NCBI GenBank assembly: GCA_002422085.1
Contig: DISZ01000005.1
Location: 1 to 64,000 of the forward strand
Source: Rhodobacteraceae bacterium UBA6197
GTDB lineage: Bacteria; Pseudomonadota; Alphaproteobacteria; Rhodobacterales; Rhodobacteraceae
DNA: 64,000 nt
Reading direction: 5' to 3'
Under the pieces are notes generated by a model. The model ran no database searches. It was not told where the DNA came from and worked only from the letters and a program-made list of their open reading frames with translations. Of this stretch, positions 17,796 through 26,428 are shown piece after piece. A program made the translations under genes and the position numbers. Position 1 is the stretch's first letter; each line of letters starts with the position of its first letter.

Positions 17796-20060
17796 ATGAG
17801 CCGTTTTGCCGCCCCGATCGCCGAACAGATATGGGATATGAAATACCGTTTCAAAGCGGCCGACGGCACCCCGATCGACCAGTCGGTCGAAGACAGCTGG
17901 CGGCGGATCGCGCGGTCTCTGGCCGAGGTCGAGGCCGAACCCGCGCTTTGGGAAAAGCGATTCTACGAAGCACTGGAAGATTTCAAATACCTGCCGGCGG
18001 GGCGGATCACGGCAGGCGCGGGCACCGGCCGCTCGGTCACGCTGTTCAACTGCTTTGTCATGGGCACCATCCCCGACGACATGGGCGGCATCTTCGACAT
18101 GCTCAAAGAGGCCGCGTTGACGATGCAGCAGGGCGGCGGCATCGGCTATGATTTCTCGACGATCCGGCCGCGTGGCGCCGAGGTGAAGGGCGTCGCCGCC
18201 GATGCCTCGGGGCCGCTGTCGTTCATGGATGTCTGGGATGCGATGTGCCGCACGATCATGTCGGCCGGGTCGCGCCGGGGCGCGATGATGGCCACGATGC
18301 GCTGCGACCACCCCGATATCGAGGCCTTCATCGCCGCCAAGCAAGACAGCGCCCGGCTCAGGATGTTCAACCTGTCTGTGCTGGTCACCGATCCCTTCAT
18401 GGAGGCGGTCAAGGCCGACGGCCCCTGGGATCTGATCTTTGGCGACAAGGTCTATCACACGCTGAACGCGCGCGATCTGTGGCACCGGATCATGCGCGCC
18501 ACCTATGACTATGCCGAGCCGGGGGTGATTTTCATCGACCGGATCAACAAGGCCAACAACCTGGGCTATGTCGAACAGATCGCCGCGACCAACCCCTGCG
18601 GCGAACAGCCCTTGCCGCCCTACGGCGCCTGTCTTCTGGGCAGTATAAACTTGGCCCGGCTGGTCAAGCAGCCGTTCGAGGCCGGCGCGATGCTTGACCC
18701 CGATGCGCTGGACGCGCTGGTGCGGGTCTCGGTGCGGATGATGGACAACGTCGTCGACGCGAGCCGCTTTCCGCTGCCGCAACAGGAACAGGAGGCGCGC
18801 AACAAACGCCGTATCGGGCTGGGCGTGACGGGCCTGGCTGATGCGCTTTTGATGCTGGGGCTGCGCTACGGCTCGCCCGAGGCCGCCAGTCGAACCGACG
18901 CCTGGATGAAACTGATCGCGCGGGCGGCCTATCTGGCCTCGGTCGATCTGGCGCGCGAAAAGGGCGCCTTCCCGCTGTTTGACGCCGAAAAATATCTGGC
19001 CAGCGGCACCATGATGCAGATGGACGAAGACGTGCGCGAGGCAATCCGCAGCCACGGCATTCGCAACGCGCTGCTGACCAGCATCGCGCCCACCGGCACG
19101 ATCAGCCTTTACGCGGGCAATGTCAGTTCCGGAATCGAGCCGGTCTTCGCCTATGCCTATACCCGCAAGGTCTTGCAAAAGGACGGCTCGCGCACCGAGG
19201 AAGAGGTGGTCGATTACGCGGTGCAGATGTGGCGCGATCGCCATGGCGACGCGCCGCTGCCGGACTATTTCGTCAACGCCCAGACACTGGCGCCGCTGGA
19301 TCATGTGCGCATGCAGGCGGCGGCGCAGACATGGGTCGACAGTTCGATCTCGAAGACCATCAACTGCCCCGAGGACATCAGCTTTGACGATTTCCAGCAG
19401 GTCTATATGGCGGCCTGGGATCAGGGCTGCAAAGGCTGCACCACCTACCGCCCGAATGCGGTGACCGGCTCGGTGCTGACCGTATCCGAGGCCGCCGACA
19501 AGACGCCCGAGGCCGATACCGGCGCCGAGGTGGTCTATCTGACCGAACCGCTCAGCCGCCCCGCCACGCTTGAGGGGCAGACCTACAAGGTGAAATGGCC
19601 GGGCAGCGAGCACGCGATCTACATCACCATCAATGACATCATTCAGTCCGGCCACCGGCGCCCGTTCGAGGTGTTCATCAACTCGAAGAACATGGAGCAT
19701 TTCGCCTGGACCGTGGCGCTGACGCGGATGATCTCGGCGGTGTTCCGGCGTGGCGGCGATGTGTCCTTCGTGGTCGAAGAGTTGAAGGCGGTGTTCGACC
19801 CGCGCGGTGGCGCCTGGATGGAGGGGCGCTATATTCCCTCGATTCTGGCCGCGATCGGTGGCGTGATCGAACGGCATCTGATCTCGATCGGGTTCATTTC
19901 AGGCGAGGGCATGGGGCTCAAGACCGACCCTCAGGCCGAACGGATGGCGGTGGGCGAGCCGCCCCGCGCGCCCGCTTGCCCCGCCTGCGGCGCCTATGCG
20001 ATGCGGATGATCGAAGGCTGCATGACCTGCGCCGACTGTGGCCATTCCAAATGCGGCTGA
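17796..20060 (+). CDS. nrdJ: Adenosylcobalamin-dependent ribonucleotide reductase, class II
   Basis: 754 residues. The N-terminal half holds the substrate-site segment SVTLFNCFVMGTIPDDMGG near residue 75-93; the catalytic radical cysteine loop is in TNPCGEQPLPPYGACLLGSI near 265-285; the phosphate-binding stretch is TSIAPTGTISLYAGN near 428-442. The C-terminus ends with a cysteine-rich zinc-like tail (CPACGAY, CMTCADCGHSKCG) that re-reduces the active site. It converts ribonucleotides to deoxyribonucleotides with B12 and works with or without oxygen. Monocistronic, with a terminator at 20154-20190. Confidence 0.95.
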   Translation: MSRFAAPIAEQIWDMKYRFKAADGTPIDQSVEDSWRRIARSLAEVEAEPALWEKRFYEALEDFKYLPAGRITAGAGTGRSVTLFNCFVMGTIPDDMGGIFDMLKEAALTMQQGGGIGYDFSTIRPRGAEVKGVAADASGPLSFMDVWDAMCRTIMSAGSRRGAMMATMRCDHPDIEAFIAAKQDSARLRMFNLSVLVTDPFMEAVKADGPWDLIFGDKVYHTLNARDLWHRIMRATYDYAEPGVIFIDRINKANNLGYVEQIAATNPCGEQPLPPYGACLLGSINLARLVKQPFEAGAMLDPDALDALVRVSVRMMDNVVDASRFPLPQQEQEARNKRRIGLGVTGLADALLMLGLRYGSPEAASRTDAWMKLIARAAYLASVDLAREKGAFPLFDAEKYLASGTMMQMDEDVREAIRSHGIRNALLTSIAPTGTISLYAGNVSSGIEPVFAYAYTRKVLQKDGSRTEEEVVDYAVQMWRDRHGDAPLPDYFVNAQTLAPLDHVRMQAAAQTWVDSSISKTINCPEDISFDDFQQVYMAAWDQGCKGCTTYRPNAVTGSVLTVSEAADKTPEADTGAEVVYLTEPLSRPATLEGQTYKVKWPGSEHAIYITINDIIQSGHRRPFEVFINSKNMEHFAWTVALTRMISAVFRRGGDVSFVVEELKAVFDPRGGAWMEGRYIPSILAAIGGVIERHLISIGFISGEGMGLKTDPQAERMAVGEPPRAPACPACGAYAMRMIEGCMTCADCGHSKCG

Positions 20061-20153
20061 ACGCGCATCCTACGGCTTTGTTCGTTCTGTCCCGACCCCC
20101 AAAGTTTATCCTTTTTGGGGTAAATTGACCCACCTTTGATACGGTAAGATCTG
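20061..20153. other. Intergenic, small imperfect hairpin only
   Basis: Between the nrdJ stop and its terminator there is a CCCCAAA/TTTGGGG pair at 20097-20120 with a 10-base loop. No reading frame with family resemblance is visible. Confidence 0.5.
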
Positions 20154-20190
20154 CCTCTGGCCGGCGCTCTGGTCAGAGGTCTTTATTTTT
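20154..20190 (+). terminator. Rho-independent terminator after nrdJ
   Basis: CCTCTGGCC (20154-20162) pairs with GGTCAGAGG (20171-20179), a 9-bp stem with one G-T pair and an 8-base loop, followed by TCTTTATTTTT. This is the best-formed intrinsic terminator in the accessory boundary and probably marks the last core-genome signal before the transposon remnant. Confidence 0.8.
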
Positions 20191-20398
20191 CAGATACTTA
20201 CGGCTTCTCGACTGTTTGGGCGTTTCGGTGTGTGACTAGGTTTTTGGCCGCTGCAGCACCGCAGCCCTTGACTTGACCCTTGGCGCTCAAGCTGGCCTAT
20301 CTCCCACCAAACCCGGGTTCCTCATCTCATCGCCTCTCGAACCTCCGTTCTTGAGGGCGCTTTGGCGGCGCATGCCGTCTGTTCAGAAGGAGCCTGCC
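20191..20398. other. Intergenic, no gene recognised
   Basis: About 210 bases of lower-GC sequence between the nrdJ terminator and the first remnant reading frame. No terminal inverted repeat, tRNA or coding similarity was recognised; the outer end of the transposon remnant should lie here if any survives. Confidence 0.4.
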
Positions 20399-20491
20399 AT
20401 GTCCGCCCCTCTCCGCATTGTCGCTCTGCGCTTCGATCTCGAAACCTCACCGCAGAAGATTGAGCAACAGCTCATCTCCTCGGGAAGATGA
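20399..20491 (+). CDS. Short ORF upstream of the TniB fragment (30 aa, unknown)
   Basis: ATG at 20399 with a strong AAGGAG ribosome site nine bases upstream encodes 30 residues starting MSAPLRIVALRFDLETSPQK. Its TGA overlaps the ATG of the next frame (ATGA at 20488-20491). The product matches nothing I recognise. It may be a genuine leader ORF of the transposon genes, or the start of a deleted protein whose frame was joined to the TniB tail. Confidence 0.35.
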   Translation: MSAPLRIVALRFDLETSPQKIEQQLISSGR

Positions 20492-20814
20492 TCACAGCTT
20501 ACTGCGACGTGGCCGGCTTGGCTTTCCGACCGGAACGGGACCTGGTTCATCGGCTTATCTACGGTAGCCGCCAACGTTTCGGACGCGCGATCGAAACATC
20601 AATTAATGCGATTGAGGTCGCGCTCGAGAGAGGGGCGGATACGTTGACGCCCGACGATTTCGCCGAAGCCTGGGGCATGGGCGAGAGTTATGCTTGGTCG
20701 GAAAATGTCTTCGTGGCTCACCATTGGCAGGATCTTGACCTGGATCCGCTTGAAGAAGATCCCACCGCACTCCGCTCCGGGAATGGCCGCAAACGCTCTC
20801 GGCGGAAAGGGTAA
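20488..20814 (+). pseudogene. TniB/TnsC-like transposition ATPase, C-terminal fragment
   Basis: 108 residues that resemble only the last part of TniB-type AAA+ proteins: RDLVHRLIYGSRQRFGRAIE (the arginine-rich sensor region) followed by a helical segment and AWGMGESYAWSENVFVAHHW. The Walker A and B motifs that would precede this are absent, and the frame is closed by a stop at 20461-20463, so the ATPase core has been lost. Followed six bases later by tniQ, the order expected in Tn5053/Tn402-like elements. It cannot be an active transposition regulator as it stands. Confidence 0.6.
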
Positions 20815-20819
20815 GATAA

Positions 20820-21590
20820 ATGGCATTGCTTCCGCATCTTGAAATCCTGCCGCAGGAAAGCCTTATTTCGTATATTTCGCGCGTCGCTCGGTATCATGGC
20901 AACACGAGCACGTTCGACTTCCTCAACGTGATCGAGATGAGCCGAACGTCGGTTCTGCGTGCTGATCCTGAGGCCTTGATCCGGCTCGCGTCAATGACCG
21001 GAAATACCTTCGAGAGGCTGCTGGATTCGACATGGTCCTCGCCTAGTGCTCGGCTCCACGAGCATCGCGGTGAGCAGTTTCACAGCGAGTTTCTTGCTGG
21101 CAAGCACACGACCTACTGCCCGGCCTGCCTGTTGGAGGCAGACAATGGCGAAGGTATTGGTGGCTCGCAGCGGGTCGGACTGGTGGATTGGATGTTTACT
21201 CCGGTCAGAACATGTCCACGCCATCGAATTCCGCTGATCCGGCGTCGCAACCGAACTCACGCTGAGGCTGTGCAGGACATGAATTTCGTTGCCCCGAGCA
21301 CTGATCAACTCATGAGGGAGGTGGAGCGATTTTCGCCCAGGGAAGTCTCGGACCTCCAGTCATACGTCGAAACTCGCTTTGTGGGCGGCAGGGGGGCGAC
21401 GTGGCTTGATAACCAGCAAATCGACCAGGCGGCCCGCGCGTGTGAAATGCTGGGGTTTGTTTGCTTGTTCGATCCGAACGCGGACCTGAAGAAGCTGAAG
21501 GTCGATGACTGGGATCGGGCAGGCCATGTTGGCTACCAATTTGTCAAGCGTGGGCGCGAGGGAATTCACGAGTGCCTGACGCGGCGGTAA
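20820..21590 (+). pseudogene. TniQ family protein, probably truncated at the C-terminus
   Basis: 256 residues. The N-terminal TniQ domain has LPQESLISYISRVARYHG at residues 9-26, and the zinc-binding pattern YCPACLLE near 100 with WMFTPVRTCPRHRIPL near 123-138 is intact. The predicted tail REGIHECLTRR runs into sequence that belongs to the amidohydrolase gene on the other strand, so the original C-terminus is missing and the stop is fortuitous. TniQ/TnsD proteins direct target-site choice in Tn7-like and Tni elements; no transposase (TniA/TnsB) or resolvase gene is present here. Could be read as a short intact TniQ, but the overlap argues against it. Confidence 0.68.
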
Positions 21591-21834
21591 AGTCGGTCCA
21601 GCCCACCACGCCCAATACGAAAGGCGTCTTGGCCGCGACATCCAGCAGGAATTCCGTTTCGGCCGGCGTCGGTGCCGCCTGCACCAGGATCGTCCCGTCA
21701 ATGCCATGTCGACGCAGATGCGGCGCCAAATCGTCGGGAACAAAGTCTCGGTAGAGTGGTTCAAGTTCGGGGGTTGGCCAACTGTAGTCGCCCCGTTCAA
21801 GTTGCCAAAAATGCTGATGCGCATCGATCCTCAT
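21544..21834 (-). pseudogene. Amidohydrolase (L-fuconolactonase-like), 3'-truncated
   Basis: Starts normally (ATG at 21834 overlapping the fucU stop by ATGA) with the metal-binding MRIDAHQHFW motif and continues through ELEPLYRDFVPDDL and KTPFVLGVVGWTDF to about residue 85. Full-length relatives of this family (lactonases of the YtcJ-unrelated COG3618 group) run to about 280 residues, so more than two thirds, including other catalytic residues, is gone. The break is near 21580, where the TniQ frame of the opposite strand begins. In the fucose pathway this enzyme would open L-fuconolactone; the product cannot be active. Confidence 0.8.
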
Positions 21835-22262
21835 GTGCCGATCACGCCTTTCTTCAGAAGGATATTGCCATAAAGCCGCGTCTCGCCAGTCTGGACGATG
21901 GCAAATGCAGTCTTGGCGCGGTCATAAAATGCGAAGCGTTCCAACCTACCCAAAGTGGCGGGATTATCCGCCGTCGCGATCGTGATGGCTTGAAACTCTG
22001 CCACGATGGGGGGCACTGCGTCGGGGTCATCGACGACTTCCATGACCAAGGCGGGGTCAGGGACAAAGCTGTCCAGTGGCATGACGCGCAGCACCGCATC
22101 CAGAACATCTGTAGCGCTTACCCCGTCGAGGCGGTGGCAGCGGCTGCCGAGTGCGGTTGCCGGAAAGTTGGCGTCTGCGATGACAATTTCGTCTCCGTGG
22201 CCCATCGCGCGAAGACTGTGAAGCAGATCAGGTGACAGGATCGGGGGAATATTACGCAGCAT
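21831..22262 (-). CDS. fucU: RbsD/FucU family sugar mutarotase
   Basis: 143 residues from the ATG at 22262. RbsD/FucU landmarks are SLRAMGHGDEIVIADANFPA near residue 17-36 (including the catalytic histidine) and the C-terminal ETRLYGNILLKKGVIG with the conserved tyrosine and asparagine. It interconverts alpha and beta anomers of L-fucose, or of a similar sugar, so that the dehydrogenase gets its preferred form. It overlaps the aldo/keto reductase by 11 bp upstream and the truncated lactonase by 4 bp downstream. Confidence 0.88.
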   Translation of the reverse strand: MLRNIPPILSPDLLHSLRAMGHGDEIVIADANFPATALGSRCHRLDGVSATDVLDAVLRVMPLDSFVPDPALVMEVVDDPDAVPPIVAEFQAITIATADNPATLGRLERFAFYDRAKTAFAIVQTGETRLYGNILLKKGVIGT

Positions 22263-23301
22263 TGCCCGTCTCCGTTGGGGTCGGCGCGTCAGCGCGAACA
22301 AGGCCTTCGGTCTTGAGGTCCGACCAAAGCGCCTGAGGTACAAGTGTTTCGAAAATCGCGACGTTCTGGCGAACTTCATCTGGGGTGGAGGCGCCGGGGA
22401 TGACGGTTTTCACAGCGTCATGACCAAGCGGGAATTGCAAAGCTGCCGCAATGAGGGGGGTGTCATGGGCGGCGCAGACTTCGCTCAGCTTGCGGACCCG
22501 TTGCATGATGCCTTCTGGCGCCGGGGCATAATCATAGCGTGCGCCTTCGACGGCTCCGGTTGCCAGAATGCCCGAGTTGTAGGGGCCACCCAAAATGATC
22601 CCGACATCCAGTTTGCTGCACAGCGGCAGAAAACTGTCGAGGGGGTCTTGTTCAAGCAGGGTGTAGCGCCCCGCCAAAAGGAACCCGTCAAAATCCGCCT
22701 CGCCCAACAGCCGCTCGCAGATTTGCCAGGTGTTGACGCCTGCGCCGATGGCGGAAATCCTGCTTGCCTCGCGCAGGTCAGACAAGGCGCGATAACCGCC
22801 TTGGGAAAACAGCTGGCGCAGATTGTTGTCTTCGAACGCCTGCCCGTGGGCCCCTGCATCCAGATCATGAAGAAACAGCATGTCGATCTGATCGGACCCG
22901 AGGCGGGCGATGCTGTCTTCATAGCTGCGCATGATCCCCTCATAGGTGAAATCAAAGACGATCCGCTTTTGCGGCACGTCAACAAAGGCTTCAGGCGTGA
23001 CGTCTTCGGCGGCGCAGTCTTGCAAGACACGGCCAACCTTTGTGGACAGCGTCAGGGCGTCGGCGTCAAATCGGGTCAGGGCCTCGGAAAACCGCATCTC
23101 GGATCGACCCAGCCCGTATTGCGGGGCCGTATCAAAGTAGCGGATGCCCGCATTCCACGCGGCATCAAGCGTAGCTTGTGCCTCGGCGTCTTCGATCTTG
23201 CGATACAGGTTGCCCAATGGCGCGCCGCCAAACCCCAGCCGGGTCAGCGCAACGGGGGTCTTGGTGCGGTGGTTCAACGGGGTCTTCGTGGCCAGTTTCA
23301 T
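22252..23301 (-). CDS. Aldo/keto reductase, D-threo-aldose (L-fucose) 1-dehydrogenase type
   Basis: 349 residues of the aldo/keto reductase superfamily. The N-terminal strand LTRLGFGGAPLGNLY is followed by WNAGIRYFDTAPQYGLGRSE (catalytic Asp and Tyr) near residue 48-67, the active-site lysine in LTLSTKVGRVL near 87, and DMLFLHDLDAGAHG with the catalytic histidine. Members of this subgroup oxidise L-fucose, D-arabinose and related sugars to lactones with NAD(P). Next to a FucU mutarotase and a lactonase it is best read as L-fucose dehydrogenase; substrate assignment is inference. Confidence 0.87.
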   Translation of the reverse strand: MKLATKTPLNHRTKTPVALTRLGFGGAPLGNLYRKIEDAEAQATLDAAWNAGIRYFDTAPQYGLGRSEMRFSEALTRFDADALTLSTKVGRVLQDCAAEDVTPEAFVDVPQKRIVFDFTYEGIMRSYEDSIARLGSDQIDMLFLHDLDAGAHGQAFEDNNLRQLFSQGGYRALSDLREASRISAIGAGVNTWQICERLLGEADFDGFLLAGRYTLLEQDPLDSFLPLCSKLDVGIILGGPYNSGILATGAVEGARYDYAPAPEGIMQRVRKLSEVCAAHDTPLIAAALQFPLGHDAVKTVIPGASTPDEVRQNVAIFETLVPQALWSDLKTEGLVRADAPTPTETGNAA

Positions 23302-23312
23302 GGTCTCTCAAT

Positions 23313-24011
23313 TCAGATTGTGCGGAAGTATTCCGGGTGTTCGCGTTCAAGGGGCACGATGCGTTTTGTCAGTTGGCGAAGGTGACGTGTCATCGTGGCG
23401 CGTGCATCCTCGACCTTCCTGGCCTCTATCGCCTTGAAGATGGCCTTGTGTTCAGCGACGGCCTGCGCAGGGCGGCCCGGTTCGGGCAGCATCAACTTGC
23501 GGGCGCGGCGCAGTTGCAGGGTCATTTCTTCCGCGACATGGTTGACCTTGGGAAACCCGGTAAAGCTCAGGATCAGTTCGTGAAATGCAAGGTCGGCTTC
23601 AAAGAAGCCCTGGAAGTCCTTGTCTTCCACAAGCAAGTCCTGAAGGCGCAGGTTTCGCGACAGCCGCGTGAGCTGGTCGTCCGTGTGATCCTTGGCGACC
23701 CGTGCCACTGCGGCGACTTCGACAGCTTCGCGCAAGAAGTTCTCTTCCAGAAGCTCGGGCAACGAGAATTGTGAAACGCGGGTTGCGGATTGCGGAATGA
23801 TGTCGACAAGCCCGTCCGATGATAGTCTGCCCAAGGCCTCGGCGACGGGAGAGCGCGAGACGCCCAACTGGTCACAAAGCACGCCTTTGCGCAGAATCGC
23901 CCCCGGTTTCAGCACCATTTCCAGAATGTTGGTGCGCAACACCGAGTAGATCCGGTGCCCGAGGGGGCCGTCCAGGCCGTTAATATCAAGCGTGTGTTCT
24001 GGCTGGGGCAT
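23313..24011 (-). CDS. GntR-family regulator with FCD effector domain
   Basis: 232 residues from the ATG at 24011. The N-terminal winged helix contains LGHRIYSVLRTNILEMVLKP and the recognition helix region QLGVSRSPVAEALGRL near residue 50-65; the C-terminal FCD domain is all-helical with metal-binding histidines around DLAFHELIL and TMTRHLRQL. It is divergent from the dehydratase gene, with inverted and direct repeats in the 101-bp gap, so it most likely represses both arms of the sugar cluster and responds to a pathway acid. Confidence 0.88.
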   Translation of the reverse strand: MPQPEHTLDINGLDGPLGHRIYSVLRTNILEMVLKPGAILRKGVLCDQLGVSRSPVAEALGRLSSDGLVDIIPQSATRVSQFSLPELLEENFLREAVEVAAVARVAKDHTDDQLTRLSRNLRLQDLLVEDKDFQGFFEADLAFHELILSFTGFPKVNHVAEEMTLQLRRARKLMLPEPGRPAQAVAEHKAIFKAIEARKVEDARATMTRHLRQLTKRIVPLEREHPEYFRTI

Positions 24012-24023
24012 TCTGTATTCCTT

Positions 24024-24070
24024 CAACTGACATGTTAGTTGACATATGGCGCAAGTCAAGCTAGTTGTCA
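24024..24070. promoter_or_regulatory. Putative GntR operator and divergent promoter
   Basis: CAACTGACATGTTAGTTG at 24024-24041 is an inverted repeat of CAACT/AGTTG around an 8-base centre. A related half site TAGTTGTCA follows at 24062-24070, a direct repeat of TAGTTGACA at 24036-24044. TTGACA at 24039-24044 has TAGTTG 17 bases downstream, so the two repeats lie over the likely -35 and -10 elements of the dehydratase operon, the placement expected of a repressor site. Confidence 0.55.
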
Positions 24071-24112
24071 GGCTATCGAACAGGCCCGCTGCGGGCCAGA
24101 GGAATATGAAAC

Positions 24113-25636
24113 ATGAGTGAACTGCCCCGCATGCTGACGCTTGATCCGCAGGACAATGTTGCCATTGCGCTGGATGACATCGGTGCGGGTGAACGTGGCG
24201 CCAAGGGGGGTGTGACGCTGTTGCAGTCAGTCAAGCGCGGCCACAAGATCGCGATTTCACCGATCAAAGCGGGTCAGAACGTGCTGCGCTACGGTCAGAT
24301 TATCGGGCAGGCTACCCGTGACATTGCTGTCGGCGAACATGTCCACGTGCAAAACCTTGGCATGGGAGAACACGCCCAAGATTACGCCCATGCGAGCAAT
24401 TCGGTAGCGCTCGCCCCCGCGTCCGAGGGGCGAACATTTGACGGCTACCACCGCGCCGATGGCCGCGTGGGGACGCGGAACTATCTGGGTATTCTGACGT
24501 CGGTGAACTGTTCCGGTTCGGTTGCAAAATTCGTCGCGGAAGCGGCTGAAAAATCCGGTCTGCTGGACGATTTTCCGAATATCGACGGTATCGTTCCCAT
24601 TACCCACGGCACGGGTTGCGGGATGTCGGGCAAGAACGAAGGTTATGACACCTTGTTCCGCACGCTGTCGGGATACGCGCAGCATCCCAACTTTGGCGGG
24701 ATCTTGTTGATCGGGCTGGGCTGCGAGGTCATGCAGGTGTCGGCACTTGTCGACGGACGCCCGATCCGCGCCGATGGCGCCCTGCGTTACATGACGATCC
24801 AGAACGAAGGCGGCACCCGGAAGACCATTGAAAAAGGTCTTGTGGAACTGCGCGGAATTGCTGAACTGGCGAATGCCGCGACCCGAAAGCCCGCACCTGT
24901 CTCGCAACTGATGGTGGGGATGCAGTGCGGCGGATCGGACGGGTATTCCGGCATCACGGCAAACCCTGCGCTTGGTGTCGCCTCTGATCTTGTGGTGCGT
25001 CACGGTGGGACGACGATCCTGTCGGAAACATCCGAAATCTACGGCGCAGAACATCTGCTGACCCGCCGTGCGGCGACGGTCGAGGTCGGCGAAAAGCTGA
25101 TTGATCGGGTGCGCTGGTGGGAAGACTACACCGCCCGCAACAAGGGCGAGATGGACAATAACCCCAGCCCCGGCAACAAGCGCGGCGGCCTGACCACGAT
25201 CCTTGAAAAATCGCTTGGCGCAGTGGCAAAAAGCGGTAGTGCCCCGCTGATGGATGTCTATCTGTTTGGCGAGAAGATCGACAAAAAGGGCTTTGTCTTC
25301 ATGGACAGCCCCGGTTTTGATCCCTGTTCGGTCACTGGCCAGATTGCATCCGGCGCGAACCTGATCGTCTTTACGACGGGGCGCGGTTCGGTGTCGGGAT
25401 ACATGCCCACGCCCTGCATCAAGATCGCCACGAACACGGAAATGTATCGCCGCATGGCCGACGACATGGATGTGAATTGTGGTGATATCGTCAGCGACGG
25501 CGCTAGCTTGCAAGACAAAGGCCACGAGATTTTCGAGATGTTCATTCGCGTGGCATCTGGCGCGAAGACAAAAAGTGAAGCCCTCGGCTTTGGTGGGGTC
25601 GAATTCGTGCCATGGCAAATCGGTGCGGTAATGTGA
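24113..25636 (+). CDS. UxaA-family (altronate dehydratase type) sugar-acid dehydratase
   Basis: 507 residues combining an N-terminal SAF domain (MLTLDPQDNVAIALDDI through about residue 95) with the large UxaA catalytic domain, marked by DGRVGTRNYLGILTSVNCSG near 118-137, ITHGTGCGMSGKN near 163-175, MQCGGSDGYSGITANPALG near 270-288 and TTGRGSVSGYMPTPCIKIA near 417-435. The family removes water from uronic or aldonic acids using iron. In Campylobacter jejuni a UxaA-type protein sits in the fucose locus, so here it is likely L-fuconate dehydratase, giving 2-keto-3-deoxy-L-fuconate. First gene of the plus-strand operon. Confidence 0.85.
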   Translation: MSELPRMLTLDPQDNVAIALDDIGAGERGAKGGVTLLQSVKRGHKIAISPIKAGQNVLRYGQIIGQATRDIAVGEHVHVQNLGMGEHAQDYAHASNSVALAPASEGRTFDGYHRADGRVGTRNYLGILTSVNCSGSVAKFVAEAAEKSGLLDDFPNIDGIVPITHGTGCGMSGKNEGYDTLFRTLSGYAQHPNFGGILLIGLGCEVMQVSALVDGRPIRADGALRYMTIQNEGGTRKTIEKGLVELRGIAELANAATRKPAPVSQLMVGMQCGGSDGYSGITANPALGVASDLVVRHGGTTILSETSEIYGAEHLLTRRAATVEVGEKLIDRVRWWEDYTARNKGEMDNNPSPGNKRGGLTTILEKSLGAVAKSGSAPLMDVYLFGEKIDKKGFVFMDSPGFDPCSVTGQIASGANLIVFTTGRGSVSGYMPTPCIKIATNTEMYRRMADDMDVNCGDIVSDGASLQDKGHEIFEMFIRVASGAKTKSEALGFGGVEFVPWQIGAVM

Positions 25637-25650
25637 TCATGGGGAATGAT

Positions 25651-26397
25651 ATGACACTCAAGAACAAGACAATTCTGATTACCGCCGCTGGCCAAGGTAT
25701 CGGTGCTGCGAGCGCACGGGCATGTGCGCAAGCGGGGGCCACCGTTATTGCAACGGATGTGAACGGCGATCTGCTGGCCAAACTTTCCGGTGTTCACGGG
25801 GTCGAAACCCGCCTGCTTGACGTGACGGATGCCGTAGCCATCACTGCGCTTGCCGCCGAGCTTCCCGATCTTGACGGTTTGTTCAACTGCGCCGGCGTTG
25901 TCCACCACGGTTCCATCTTGGAGCTTGACGATGCCGCTTGGGAATTTTCCGTCAACCTCAATGTCACCTCCATGGTGCGCATGTGCCGCGCTTTCGTGCC
26001 CGGTCTTTTGCGTCGCGCAAATAGCGCGGGCAGCGCGTCGATCCTGAACATGTCGTCGATGGCATCGTCTGAGAAGGGCTTCATCAACCGCACAGCCTAT
26101 GGCGCGACAAAGGCGGCCGTCATCGGGCTTACCAAGGCCATTGCGGCAGATTTTGTTGCACAGAATTTGCGGTGCAACGCCCTGTGTCCCGGCACGGTCG
26201 ACACGCCGGCCTTGCGAGGCCGCATCGCATCGGCGCCGGATCCGGTTCAGGCAGAAAAAGACTTCATCGCGCGCCAGCCGATGGGCCGTTTGGCGACGGT
26301 GGACGACATGACACCGACCATCGTCCACCTTTTGTCCGACGGTAGCAGGTTCATGACCGGCCAAGCCGTCTTGGTCGATGGTGGCTGCACTATCTAG
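25651..26397 (+). CDS. Short-chain dehydrogenase/reductase (sugar-acid oxidising)
   Basis: 248 residues of the classical SDR family: nucleotide-binding TAAGQGIGAASARACAQAG at residue 10-28 preceded by ILI, aspartate for NAD preference in VIATDVNG, NCAGVVHHGS, catalytic Ser in LNMSSMAS and YGATK with the Tyr-x-x-x-Lys pair near 150-154. The start ATG at 25651 has GGGG at a good distance; an ATG at 25639 is also in frame. In the fucose route the SDR oxidises 2-keto-3-deoxy-L-fuconate to the 2,4-diketo acid. Position between the dehydratase and the importer genes supports this. Confidence 0.88.
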   Translation: MTLKNKTILITAAGQGIGAASARACAQAGATVIATDVNGDLLAKLSGVHGVETRLLDVTDAVAITALAAELPDLDGLFNCAGVVHHGSILELDDAAWEFSVNLNVTSMVRMCRAFVPGLLRRANSAGSASILNMSSMASSEKGFINRTAYGATKAAVIGLTKAIAADFVAQNLRCNALCPGTVDTPALRGRIASAPDPVQAEKDFIARQPMGRLATVDDMTPTIVHLLSDGSRFMTGQAVLVDGGCTI

Positions 26398-26428
26398 CAA
26401 GAACAATTGGCTTGGGAGGGCACGCAGC

